This document shows, piece by piece, positions 1 through 8,090 of a DNA stretch of 48,428 nucleotides. The DNA is taken from contig NZ_SCNV01000065.1 of NCBI RefSeq assembly GCF_005503145.1, forward strand, positions 1 to 48,428, read 5' to 3'. Position 1 is the first letter of the stretch, and every line of letters starts with the position of its first letter. The translations under genes and the position numbers were made by a program. The DNA comes from Burkholderia sp. 4M9327F10. Its GTDB lineage: Bacteria; Pseudomonadota; Gammaproteobacteria; Burkholderiales; Burkholderiaceae. A model generated the notes under the pieces. The model saw only the letters and a list, made by a program, of their open reading frames with translations, made no database searches and was not told where the DNA came from.

Positions 1-37
1 CCCGAAACGCCCCCGAAACGCCCCCGGATCGCGCACC

Positions 38-1066
38 TTACTTGCGCGTCCGATGCCGCTCGATGGCGAGCCGGCAGATCCGCTCGCACAGTCCGCCAAA
101 GCCGATGCCGCGCGCCTGCGCCGACTGCGGCAGCAGGCTGGTGGCCGTCATGCCCGGCAGCGTGTTGACTTCGAGACACCACAGCACGCCGTGGCTATCC
201 AGCCGGAAATCGGTGCGGCTATAGCCATCCAGTTTCAAGGTGCGATGCGCCCGCAGTGCCAGCGTTCGGGCATTTTCCGCGATCTCTTCCGGCAGGTCGG
301 CCGGAAAGATTTCGCGCACCGCGCCGGGCTGGTACTTGGCCTTGTAGTCGAACACCGCATCCGGGTCGATGACGATTTCGCCCACGCTGAGGGCTTCGTC
401 GCCGAGTACGCCGACGGTGATTTCGCGTCCCGCGACGAACTGCTCCAGCATCACTTCGCTGTCGTACGAGCCGGCCAGCTCGATCGCCGCGGCCAGTTGA
501 TCGGGGCTGCGCACGAGGGATAAGCCGACGGTCGAGCCCTGGCTGTTCGGCTTGACGACGAGCGGGTAACCGAGCTGGGCGGCAACGGTCCCGGCGTCTA
601 CGGGCGCCATCAGCCAGCGAGCCGTAGGAATGCCCGCGCTGACGAAGAGCCGTTTGGACATGTCCTTGTCCATGGCGATCGCACTGCCCAGGTGCCCGCT
701 GCCCGTATAGGGCAATTCCGCCAGGTCGAGCATGGCCTGAATGGTGCCGTCCTCGCCGGTGCCGCCGTGCAGGGCGACGAACACCACGTCCACACCGGCC
801 AGCGTGGCGGCCTGCAGCGCGCTGTTCTGGTCCGAGCGGATCATCGCCAGCGCTTCGGAGGCGGGCGGCGCTTCGTTGACGCGAGCGCTCAGAAAGCGCA
901 CCTCTTCTTCGCCGCTGAGCAGGCCGCGCGACGTATCGATGGAAAGCACTTCGTGACCCGACGCGCGCAGTGCGCGCACGACCTGCGCGCCGCTGGCGAT
1001 CGAGACTTCTCGTTCCTCGCTGGTGCCGCCGAACAGCACGGCAATCTTGAGCGGGCTAGTTTGCAT
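38..1066 (-). CDS. ddl: D-alanine--D-alanine ligase
   Basis: Cytoplasmic ATP-grasp ligase that joins two D-Ala for peptidoglycan precursors. The 342-aa product starts at the ATG at 1066, preceded by GAAGG; an in-frame start 26 codons further up lacks a ribosome site and adds only an unconserved tail. Seen: FGGTSEEREVS (12-22, conserved Glu), HGGTGEDGTIQ (100-110), KPNSQGSTVGL (172-182), a DYKAKY omega-loop with Tyr as in D-Ala-D-Ala enzymes, and the C-terminal EVNTLPGMT metal site. The usual length is 300-370 aa. No mur or fts genes flank it, so this is probably a second copy apart from the cell-division cluster (inference). Confidence 0.95.
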   Translation of the reverse strand: MQTSPLKIAVLFGGTSEEREVSIASGAQVVRALRASGHEVLSIDTSRGLLSGEEEVRFLSARVNEAPPASEALAMIRSDQNSALQAATLAGVDVVFVALHGGTGEDGTIQAMLDLAELPYTGSGHLGSAIAMDKDMSKRLFVSAGIPTARWLMAPVDAGTVAAQLGYPLVVKPNSQGSTVGLSLVRSPDQLAAAIELAGSYDSEVMLEQFVAGREITVGVLGDEALSVGEIVIDPDAVFDYKAKYQPGAVREIFPADLPEEIAENARTLALRAHRTLKLDGYSRTDFRLDSHGVLWCLEVNTLPGMTATSLLPQSAQARGIGFGGLCERICRLAIERHRTRK

Positions 1067-1258
1067 ATCAACGGGCCTTCGGTTCCTGGGTGTGGTGGGG
1101 CGTGCGTGGTCTGCGGCAGCAAAATCGCTGCGGACACGGAGCATTATTTTACAGGTGCGGCGCGTGGCGAACGAGCATTCCTCGTCTTGCGCTTCGCCTC
1201 ACGGCTTGTTACGTGGTTCGCCGCGTAGTTGACTTGACTGCGCGTGCGGCCGTGCGCT

Positions 1259-2119
1259 TCACAGCCGCAACTCGGCCAGTATCTGTTCAGCGAGAAAGTC
1301 GCAGGGCGGGCGGTTCGAGCGGGCGCTGCGCGCCAGTACGATTTCGAGTTCCGGCAGCGCGGGCAGACCATGCGCGCGGCCCAGTTGCACGAAGTGGCCA
1401 GGGACGGCGCAACGCGCGAGCGGGGCGATAGCGAGTCCGGCTTCGACCATGCTGAAGAGGCCCATCAGACTCGGGCTTTCGTAGGAGGTGCGATAGGCGA
1501 TCTTTGCCCGTTCCAAGGCATGAATCGCGTTGGCCCGCGCGACGCTGCCGGCGCCGAACAGCGCCACCGGCAAGGGGCGCTCTTTCCATATCTCGCGTCC
1601 GCTCGCCACGGCGCCTGCCCACACCATCGGTTCGAAGCGGATGAACTCGCCGTTCAGGTTCTTCAGGCGCGTCACGCAGGCGAGGTCGATCTTGTTGTCC
1701 TTGACGAGCGGAGCGAGCGCATGGCTTGGCAGGCCGATCACCTGAATCTCGACCTTCGGATAGCTCGCCGAGAATTTGCGCAGCACCGCCGGCAGCAGCG
1801 AGGCCGCGTAATCGTCCGGCACGCCGATGGCGACGCGTCCCTTCACCTCCGGATGCACCATCGACGCCCAGGCCTCGTCGCGCAGAGCCAGCATGCGGCG
1901 GGCATAGGCCAGCAGAACCTGGCCGTCCGCGGTAGGCGTGACGCTGCGCGGCCCGCGTACGAAGAGCGGTTTGCCGAGCGTGTCCTCCAGGGTGCGAATC
2001 TGCATGCTGAGCGCGGATTGCGAGCGGTGCACGAGCGCCGCGCCACGCACGAAGCTGCCGGCATCGGCGATGGCGACGACCATCGACAGCACGTCGAGAT
2101 CCAGGGTTTTCATAGGCAT
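1259..2119 (-). CDS. LysR family transcriptional regulator
   Basis: A 286-aa LysR-type regulator. Residues about 1-65 form the winged helix-turn-helix (AIADAGSFVRGAALVHRSQS then the scaffold LGKPLFVR), followed by a periplasmic-binding-protein-like effector domain (VAIGVPDDYAASLLP; GLFSMVEAGLAIAPL). The start could be residue 1 or Met3; neither has a strong ribosome site. It is divergent from the PLP aminotransferase at 2268, with two palindromes between them, so it probably regulates that gene and itself. The effector is unknown. Confidence 0.92.
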   Translation of the reverse strand: MPMKTLDLDVLSMVVAIADAGSFVRGAALVHRSQSALSMQIRTLEDTLGKPLFVRGPRSVTPTADGQVLLAYARRMLALRDEAWASMVHPEVKGRVAIGVPDDYAASLLPAVLRKFSASYPKVEIQVIGLPSHALAPLVKDNKIDLACVTRLKNLNGEFIRFEPMVWAGAVASGREIWKERPLPVALFGAGSVARANAIHALERAKIAYRTSYESPSLMGLFSMVEAGLAIAPLARCAVPGHFVQLGRAHGLPALPELEIVLARSARSNRPPCDFLAEQILAELRL

Positions 2120-2130
2120 CAGAAAATCTG

Positions 2131-2166
2131 ATTGAAACGTTCAATATAACGCGTTTGTCTGAACGC
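2131..2166. promoter_or_regulatory. Candidate LysR operator pair
   Basis: ATTGAAACGTTCAAT (2131-2145) is a perfect 6+3+6 palindrome that fits the LysR T-N11-A rule. GCGTTTGTCTGAACGC (2151-2166) is a second imperfect palindrome 5 bases on. Both lie between the divergent LysR gene and the aminotransferase gene. Binding is inferred. Confidence 0.5.
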
Positions 2167-2267
2167 ATGGCGCTGGGCATACTGAAGCCGTTCACAAGTG
2201 GCTGGGGCTGATCTGCCGCGGCTGCTCTTCTCAAACGATGTCCATACAACGACTGGGGACCATCACC

Positions 2268-3491
2268 ATGCCGATGACTTACGACGACTTCAGACAACTG
2301 GGCATGCGCCTCGACATGTCGCGCGGCAAGCCCGCGCCCGAGCAACTCGATCTCTCGCGCGCACTGCTCGACGAGGCGGGCACGGCGGGCTACCTGTCGC
2401 GCGACGGCATCGACTGCCGTAACTATGGGCACGTGCTCGGCTTGCCGGAAGCGCGCGAGTTCGGCGCGGCACTGCTCGATGTGCCGGCGGCCCAGGTGGC
2501 GGCGGGGGGCAATTCGAGCCTCGAGCTGATGCATGACGTGCTGGCGTTCGCGATGCTGTTCGGCGTGCCGGGCGGCACGCCATGGCGCGGGCAGGAGGAT
2601 ATCGCCGTGCTGTGCCCGGTGCCCGGTTACGACCGGCACTTTGCGATCTGCGAGGCGCTCGGTATCCGCATGATCAACGTGCCGATGCACGACGACGGCC
2701 CTGACATGGACTTCGTCGAAGCGCAGGTACTGCACGATCCTGCCATCAAGGCGATCTGGTGCGTGCCGCTCTATAGCAACCCGAGCGGTGCGATCTACTC
2801 GGCGGAGGTGGTGCGGCGTCTCGCTGCAATGCCCGCGGCGGCGCCCGACTTCCGGCTGTTGTGGGACGATGCCTACCGCTTCCATCATCTGGGCGCGCAG
2901 CGGCACACCACGCCCAACATCGTCCAGGCGTGCGCCGCCGCCGGCCACGAAGACCGCGCGCTGGTGTTCGCCTCGCTCTCGAAGGTGACCTTCGGCGGCG
3001 GCGCGATGTCGTTCCTTGCCGGCTCGCCGCGCAATGTGAGCTGGTGGCAGCAGCGCGTCTCGGTGCGCACGATCGGGCCGGACAAGCTGAACCAGCTGCG
3101 TCATGTGCGGTTCCTGCGCGATCGCGCCGGGCTCGAGCGCCTGATGGAGCGTCATCGTGTGCTCCTGAGCCCGAAGTTCGCGGCGGTCGCGGCCGCGTTC
3201 GGTGAGCACCTTGGGGGGCTGGCCGGTGTGACCTGGAACGAACCGGCGGGAGGCTACTTCATCAGCCTCTACACGCCGCCGGGGTTCGCGAAGCGTACCG
3301 TCGCGCTTGCCGCCGATGCGGGCCTGGTGCTGACACCGGCGGGCGCGGCCTATCCCCATGGGCGCGACCCCGAGGACCGGCATCTGCGCATCGCGCCGAC
3401 CTTCCCGGCGCTTGATGAGGTACGGCTGGCGGCCCAGGGCATTGCGCTGTCGCTGCGGCGGGCGATGGAGGAAAGTACAACGGCGGCGTAG
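2268..3491 (+). CDS. PLP-dependent class I aminotransferase (AspC/MocR-like subgroup Ic)
   Basis: A 407-aa fold-type I aminotransferase; members of this subgroup act on aspartate or related amino acids with 2-oxoglutarate. The chosen ATG at 2268 has GGGGAC 8 nt upstream, while the earlier in-frame ATG at 2238 does not. Seen: GGNSSLELMHD (phosphate-binding region), CPVPGYDRHF, PLYSNPSGAIYS (PLP-ring Asn), LLWDDAYRFHH (Asp/Tyr to PLP) and FASLSKVTFGGGAMSF with the Schiff-base Lys. It stands alone on the plus strand, divergent from a LysR gene. The exact substrate cannot be told. Confidence 0.88.
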   Translation: MPMTYDDFRQLGMRLDMSRGKPAPEQLDLSRALLDEAGTAGYLSRDGIDCRNYGHVLGLPEAREFGAALLDVPAAQVAAGGNSSLELMHDVLAFAMLFGVPGGTPWRGQEDIAVLCPVPGYDRHFAICEALGIRMINVPMHDDGPDMDFVEAQVLHDPAIKAIWCVPLYSNPSGAIYSAEVVRRLAAMPAAAPDFRLLWDDAYRFHHLGAQRHTTPNIVQACAAAGHEDRALVFASLSKVTFGGGAMSFLAGSPRNVSWWQQRVSVRTIGPDKLNQLRHVRFLRDRAGLERLMERHRVLLSPKFAAVAAAFGEHLGGLAGVTWNEPAGGYFISLYTPPGFAKRTVALAADAGLVLTPAGAAYPHGRDPEDRHLRIAPTFPALDEVRLAAQGIALSLRRAMEESTTAA

Positions 3492-3529
3492 TCGCGCGGG
3501 GCGTTGAGCAGAAGCTGGCGGCAAACGTC

Positions 3530-3655
3530 TTGCGCAAGTGCGGCGTCTTGCAAAGGCCGTGTTGTGCCGGCCGCGCGTTTTGCGGAAGCCGGGTTGTGCG
3601 GACTGAGGTCTTGTCGACGCCTCGTTGTGCAGCCGCCGTGTTTTGCGGTAAAAGG
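3530..3655 (+). repeat. Degenerate 32-bp tandem repeat, about 4 units
   Basis: TTG(T/C)G cores recur at 3530, 3548, 3562, 3580, 3594, 3611, 3625 and 3643. Spacings of 18, 14, 18, 14, 17, 14 and 18 define four 31-32-bp units, each with two TTGyG half-units. The array ends seven bases before the start codon of the MFS gene and covers its ribosome-site region. Confidence 0.7.
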
Positions 3656-3661
3656 GAGCGC

Positions 3662-5050
3662 ATGACCGATCGCTCCCGACTTATTCCCCTTATCGTCGCC
3701 TGTCCGCTGTTCCTGCAAAATCTCGACACGTCGATCATGGCGACGGCCTTGCCGTCGATTGCCCGCTCGCTGCAGGTCCAGACGCTACATCTGAACCTGG
3801 CGATCACCTCCTATCTGCTCAGTCTCGCCGTGTTCCTGCCGGCAAGCGGCTGGCTCGCCGACCGCTTCGGCGCACGCCGCGTGTTCTGCGCGGCGATCGC
3901 GCTGTTCTCGCTGGGCTCGGCCTTATGCGGGCTGGCGCAATCGCTGCCGCAACTGGTGGTGTTTCGCGTCCTGCAGGGGATGGGCGGGGCGATGATGGTG
4001 CCGGTCGGACGGCTGATCCTGCTGCGCAGCGTGCCGCCCGCGCGGATGGTGGCGGCGATGGTGTGGTTCACCGTGCCGGGCGCCATCGGCCGGCTGGCCG
4101 GACCTTTGCTCGGCGGTCTCGTGGTGACCATTACCTCATGGCGCTGGATCTTTCTGCTGAACATCCCGTTCGGCGTGCTGGGTGTGCTGATGGCGCTGAG
4201 CTTCATCGACGATACTCACGAAGCGGTCTATGAGCGTTTCGATCTGGCCGGTTTCATTCTGCTTTCGAGCGGACTCGTGGGTCTCGTGGGCGGTCTCGAT
4301 ACCGCCGGGCGCGGGCTGGTGCCGCAGGCCGTGACTTTTGCGCTGGCGGGTCTCGGCGCGCTGTCGATCTTTGCCTACTGGTGCTACAGCCGCCGCATCG
4401 ACGATGCGATCATCGATCCGGGCCTGTTGTGCTACAAGGCATACCGCACTGCCGTGGTGGGCGGCATGCCGCTGCGCATTGCAATCGGCGCGTCGCCGTT
4501 TCTGCTGCCCTTGATGCTGCAGCTTGGCTTCGGCCTCTCGCCGCTGCAATCGGGCTCGCTCAGTGTGGCGACCGCAATCGGTTCGCTCAGCGTGCGCGCA
4601 GTGATGCAGCAGGCCATCCGGCGCATCGGCTTTCGCACGCTGCTGATCGGCGCGACCTCGCTGACCGGCTGTTTTTACGCGTGCTATGGGTTGTTCCGGC
4701 CTAGCACGCCGCATCTGCTGATCTTCGTCGTGCTGCTGTTCGGCGGTCTGTTCAATTCGCTCGGCATGGTCACGCTCAACACGCTCGGCTACTCCGATAT
4801 GCCCAAGCCGATGATGAGCCGCGCCACCGCGCTCTCGAGCATGGCGCAGCAACTGTCGATCAGCATTGGTGTGGCGTTTGCCGCGTCGCTGCTGGCCCTG
4901 ACCGCGCATCTGCACGGCGGCAGCGCGGCGCATCTGACGGCGCGCGATTTTTCGCCGGCCTTCGGCGTGGTGGGGGCGCTGACGCTGAGCTCGCTATTCT
5001 TCTTCACCCGGCTTTCGCATGACGAAGGGGCGGAGTTGCGGCAGCGCTGA
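3662..5050 (+). CDS. MFS transporter, DHA2 (EmrB/QacA-like) drug efflux family
   Basis: A 462-aa inner-membrane proton antiporter. It starts at the ATG at 3662 with GGGAG just upstream; the in-frame extension back to 3530 is only the tandem repeat array. Seen: LQNLDTSIMATALPSIA in helix 1 (the DHA2 LDxT..ALP motif), GWLADRFGARRVF (motif A) and RVLQGMGGAMMVP (motif B region). Hydrophobic segments continue throughout, consistent with 12-14 helices, and the polar C-terminus is short. No membrane-fusion partner gene lies next to it. The substrate is unknown. Confidence 0.9.
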   Translation: MTDRSRLIPLIVACPLFLQNLDTSIMATALPSIARSLQVQTLHLNLAITSYLLSLAVFLPASGWLADRFGARRVFCAAIALFSLGSALCGLAQSLPQLVVFRVLQGMGGAMMVPVGRLILLRSVPPARMVAAMVWFTVPGAIGRLAGPLLGGLVVTITSWRWIFLLNIPFGVLGVLMALSFIDDTHEAVYERFDLAGFILLSSGLVGLVGGLDTAGRGLVPQAVTFALAGLGALSIFAYWCYSRRIDDAIIDPGLLCYKAYRTAVVGGMPLRIAIGASPFLLPLMLQLGFGLSPLQSGSLSVATAIGSLSVRAVMQQAIRRIGFRTLLIGATSLTGCFYACYGLFRPSTPHLLIFVVLLFGGLFNSLGMVTLNTLGYSDMPKPMMSRATALSSMAQQLSISIGVAFAASLLALTAHLHGGSAAHLTARDFSPAFGVVGALTLSSLFFFTRLSHDEGAELRQR

Positions 5051-5194
5051 GGCCGGCGGGTTCGCGCAGCGCGTCGCCCGCTGCGCGTGGAATCCTGCTT
5101 TGTGCTTCCACGCGGGTTCATCTGCTGCAGCAGTCAAACCGGGTTCAGCGCCGATGTGCTACAACCACAGTACACGACGGGACGAGGTGCCATC

Positions 5195-7396
5195 TTGGGG
5201 AAAATTGCCGCTCGGCGCTGGTGTGCCACCAAGGCATGGGCGACCTGCGGCGCCCGCGTGGCGTTAGTGGCGTCATGGGCCTCAGTTGCCTCAGCGGCCT
5301 CGGTGGCCTCAGTGGCCTCAGTGGCCTCAGCGGCCTCGGTGGCCTCGGTGGCCGTGGCGGTGTCAGTGGTGGCGCTAGCGGCGTTGGCTTCCCCAGCCGC
5401 CTGGGCTGACAGCGGGGCAGACGCTCAGCCGGCGGGCGACGACCTCGCTCCGTTCACCATCGAGCGCGACGTCCACTACTTTGTGATCCAGAAGGACGGC
5501 TCGGTCGAGGAGCGCGACGACACCGTGCTGCGCGCCAACACCACGAGCGGCGTCGACGATATCGCGCAGCGCTACGTGTGGTTCAACAAGGATATCGAGC
5601 AGGTGCAACTGCTCGCCGCTGAGGCGATCGACTCCGACGGTGCCGTGCACCCGGTCGGCGCGGACGGCATCCGCGATGTCCAGGAGCCGCGCTCGGCCGG
5701 CGCGCCGACCTTTGAAGACGGCGTGCTGCGCACGGTCATCTTCCCAGGTGTGGAGCCCGGCTCGCGAGTCCATCTGGCGTTTCGCAAGACCCGCAGCAAG
5801 CCCCTGCAGGCCGGCACCTTCGCCTACCTCGTCGAGCCGACCCGCGATCCGGTCGAGCTTCAGCGCCTGATCTTCGACTTGCCTGCCGACGTGCCGCTGT
5901 ATGCGGATACACGTGGCTACAAGGAACTGCCGCCGGTGACGGAGAACGGCCGCACCCGCTACGAGTTCGACTATCAGCACGGCCCGTATGCGCCGCTCGA
6001 AGCGGGCGCGGTGGGCTACGAAACATGGGGCGACCGGCTGATGGTTTCGACGGTGCCGGACTACGCGACCTTTGCCGCCCGCTACAGGGTTCCGGCCATC
6101 GACGCCACCATGAGCGATCCGGCCATCGTGCAGCTTGCCCAGGCGCTGACGGCAGGCGTGAGCGATCCACGCGACAGGGCGCGCATCCTCTACGACTGGG
6201 TGCGCCTGAATGTGCGCTACGTGGCGCTGTTTCTGGGCGAGACGGCGGCGGTGCCGCACAAGGCAATCGACATCCTGCGCAACCGCTATGGCGACTGCAA
6301 GGATCACGTGGCGCTCTATAGCGCCTTGCTGGCGGCGCTCGGGATTCGCAGCGAAGCGGTGCTGCTCAACCTCGGCCCGTACTACACCTTGCCGGACGTG
6401 CCGGGCTACGGCGAAAGCGCGATCAATCACGCAATTGTCTGGATTCCGCAGCTCGGGCTGTACGCCGACACCACGGCGGGCGGCATCGCATTCGGCTATC
6501 TGCCGCTCGTGGTGATGGACCGGCCGGTGCTGCTGGTCGACGATGGTGTCATGTCGCGCACGCCCGCCGAGCAGCCGCGCGCGCGCTCGGTGCGCCTGCA
6601 GATCGACGTCGACGATAGCGGGGCCGCTTCCTACGCGTACCGGGTCGAGGACGCGGGGGCCACGGCCGAACTGGAGCGCAACGTGTTCCGCCGCGCTACG
6701 CTGCAGCGCGCCCAGGCGATTGCCGCGAGCCGTCTGTTGCAGACCGGCCTGCACGGCACAGCGCGCTTGCACACCAGCGACGCCGCGACAACCGTGGGGC
6801 CGTTCACCACCACGATCCAGGGCACGCTGCAGCACGTCACGTGGACCGACGGCACTACCGCCTTGCCGGCGCTTTCGAGTTTCGCGGGGGGCATTGCGAG
6901 CCAGGTGCAGTCATGGCTGGCCGAGCCGCAGCGTACCCAGCCATGGGTCTGCGTGGGCGGCGACTTCGACGAGACCGCGCAGATCAGCTTGCCCGGCACC
7001 GTGCGCGTGACCGATCTGCCGGTGGATACCAGCGTGCAGGACCGCTACTTCGATTACGCCTCGCACTACGTGTTCGATCCGCAGACGCGCGTGCTGCAGA
7101 TCACGCGCCGCCTGCGCGCCGATTTCGGCCAGCAGGTCTGCTCAGCGGACGTGTTCGATGAGGCGCAGGCCTCGCTCGTGAGGATCGAGCGCGATGCGTC
7201 GTCGCAGGTGGTCGTGCGAGCCACACCGCCGGTTTACCGCTTTGCGCAGCCGAGCCGGATCAATGGCGCGAAGGTGAACCGGTATAGCCGCACGCTCGCG
7301 CCGAACAGCGTATCGAATACGCGTCCTTCGCAAAGCGCGACGCCGCTTGCGCCGATCAGTGCGACCAGCACGGCGCCGAGCATGTCGAGGGGGTAG
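5195..7396 (+). CDS. DUF3857 / transglutaminase-like secreted protein
   Basis: A 733-aa protein if started at the TTG at 5195, which has GACGAGG 7 nt upstream and gives a basic N-terminus (KIAARRW), a long hydrophobic Ala/Ser/Val stretch and a signal cleavage near AWA-DSG. No closer in-frame ATG exists; an upstream ATG lies at 5087. DUF3857 occupies about residues 85-230, followed by a transglutaminase-like core with Cys368 (YGDCKDH), His412 (INHAIVW) and Asp425 (LYADTT), so the triad is intact. It is probably periplasmic or outer-membrane associated, with unknown substrate. Its last 163 bp run antisense over the PAP2 gene. Confidence 0.88.
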   Translation: MGKIAARRWCATKAWATCGARVALVASWASVASAASVASVASVASAASVASVAVAVSVVALAALASPAAWADSGADAQPAGDDLAPFTIERDVHYFVIQKDGSVEERDDTVLRANTTSGVDDIAQRYVWFNKDIEQVQLLAAEAIDSDGAVHPVGADGIRDVQEPRSAGAPTFEDGVLRTVIFPGVEPGSRVHLAFRKTRSKPLQAGTFAYLVEPTRDPVELQRLIFDLPADVPLYADTRGYKELPPVTENGRTRYEFDYQHGPYAPLEAGAVGYETWGDRLMVSTVPDYATFAARYRVPAIDATMSDPAIVQLAQALTAGVSDPRDRARILYDWVRLNVRYVALFLGETAAVPHKAIDILRNRYGDCKDHVALYSALLAALGIRSEAVLLNLGPYYTLPDVPGYGESAINHAIVWIPQLGLYADTTAGGIAFGYLPLVVMDRPVLLVDDGVMSRTPAEQPRARSVRLQIDVDDSGAASYAYRVEDAGATAELERNVFRRATLQRAQAIAASRLLQTGLHGTARLHTSDAATTVGPFTTTIQGTLQHVTWTDGTTALPALSSFAGGIASQVQSWLAEPQRTQPWVCVGGDFDETAQISLPGTVRVTDLPVDTSVQDRYFDYASHYVFDPQTRVLQITRRLRADFGQQVCSADVFDEAQASLVRIERDASSQVVVRATPPVYRFAQPSRINGAKVNRYSRTLAPNSVSNTRPSQSATPLAPISATSTAPSMSRG
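5278..5349 (+). repeat. 9-bp tandem repeat inside a signal peptide
   Basis: Eight consecutive 9-bp units of consensus GGCCTCAGT (variants TGCCTCAGC, GGCCTCGGT, GGCCTCAGC) encode repeated Ala-Ser-Val/Ala triplets in the hydrophobic core of the signal peptide of the transglutaminase-like protein. Because the unit is three codons, gain or loss of copies keeps the frame and changes only the length of the core. Confidence 0.9.
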
Positions 7397-7860
7397 TGCA
7401 CACCGAGGTAGATGCGCGCCCACGCAATAGGCAAGCCGAGCAGCGCCAGTACGAAGCCCGTCACGCGTATCTGCGGCAAACCATGCCGCCGGTGCGCCGG
7501 CACGAGCAGACTGAAGGCGACTGCCCACCAGAGCGTGAGATGGTCGCTCGGAAACGAGGCGTCGGGTGCGTGCTCGAGCAGGTTGGTGCCGATGCCGAGC
7601 ACGAAGGGCCGCGGATGCGGCCACACCACGCCGATCGCATAGCTGATGAGAAAGGCCAGCAGGGCAGCGAGCGCCGCGCGAAACGCCGCGCGCCGCCATG
7701 GGCCGCGGCCGCCCAGCCACATGGCGACGAGTCCGCATGGAATGGCCCAGATCAGATATTCGGCGAAGAACCACGCCGTGGTGACGAGCGCCGGGCGCGC
7801 CGGCAGGCTGGCGTTGAGAATCAGGAAGAGCGTGCTGTTCAGGTGTTCGATGTAATCCAT
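7234..7860 (-). CDS. PAP2-family phosphatase, undecaprenyl-diphosphatase-like (BcrC type)
   Basis: A 208-aa integral membrane PAP2 phosphatase, probably removing phosphate from undecaprenyl diphosphate on the outer face of the inner membrane. The motifs are present in order: PHPRPFVLG (motif 1), FPSDHLT (motif 2, PSxH replaced by PSDH as in BcrC-like proteins) and ARIYLGVHYPLDM (motif 3 with catalytic His and Asp). About five or six helices are visible. It converges with, and overlaps by 163 bp, the 3' end of the transglutaminase-like gene. The ribosome site is weak. Confidence 0.9.
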   Translation of the reverse strand: MDYIEHLNSTLFLILNASLPARPALVTTAWFFAEYLIWAIPCGLVAMWLGGRGPWRRAAFRAALAALLAFLISYAIGVVWPHPRPFVLGIGTNLLEHAPDASFPSDHLTLWWAVAFSLLVPAHRRHGLPQIRVTGFVLALLGLPIAWARIYLGVHYPLDMLGAVLVALIGASGVALCEGRVFDTLFGASVRLYRFTFAPLIRLGCAKR

Positions 7861-7919
7861 TGCATCCGGGCGAGCCGCGGCATCAGGCGGCCGGTTCTTG
7901 AGGTATGGCGGCGGGCGGC

Positions 7920-7976
7920 GCGGGTCTCGCTGTCAACGAGACCCGCACGCGCACAGGGCAAACCTGTGAGACCCGC
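7920..7976 (-). promoter_or_regulatory. Hairpin region with alternative pairings
   Basis: GCGGGTCTC (7920-7928) is complementary to GAGACCCGC at 7938-7946 and to an identical copy at 7968-7976, so two mutually exclusive hairpins are possible. An inner CACAGG/CCTGTG hairpin lies at 7951-7967. No T-run follows. It sits between the binding-protein gene and the PAP2 gene, both on the minus strand, ending 60 nt before the PAP2 start. It could be a terminator, attenuator or RNA-stability element. Confidence 0.4.
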
Positions 7977-8025
7977 CGCTTGCCGAACGGTTCAGCCGCC
8001 GAGGCGCCCAGATGCGGACGCACGG

Positions 8026-8090
8026 CTCAGTTGCCGCTTGGTAGCCCCTCAGTTGCCCCTCACTTGCCGCTCCGTCCTGGCTCAGTTGCC
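8026..8090. repeat. Four short copies of CTCAGTTGCC
   Basis: CTCAGTTGCC occurs at 8026, 8048 and 8081, with a one-mismatch copy (CTCACTTGCC) at 8059. The 8081 copy includes the stop codon of the binding-protein gene, and the others lie just beyond it, which suggests small local duplications of the gene end. Confidence 0.6.

Noticed and set aside
1..37. Repeated CCCGAAACGCC at the window start
   Set aside because: Only two short copies at the edge of the window; too little to interpret.
1287..3524. Very long open frame (745 codons) on the minus strand
   Set aside because: It runs antisense to the aminotransferase and in another frame of the LysR gene. Its Arg/His/Pro-rich composition is typical of GC-rich shadow frames.
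3530..3655. CRISPR array
   Set aside because: Units are degenerate, 32 bp with no distinct spacers, and no cas genes are present.
5221..5409. Gly/Leu/Ser repeat protein in a second frame over the 9-bp repeat
   Set aside because: It exists only because of the tandem repeat; the other frame gives a proper signal peptide and enzyme.
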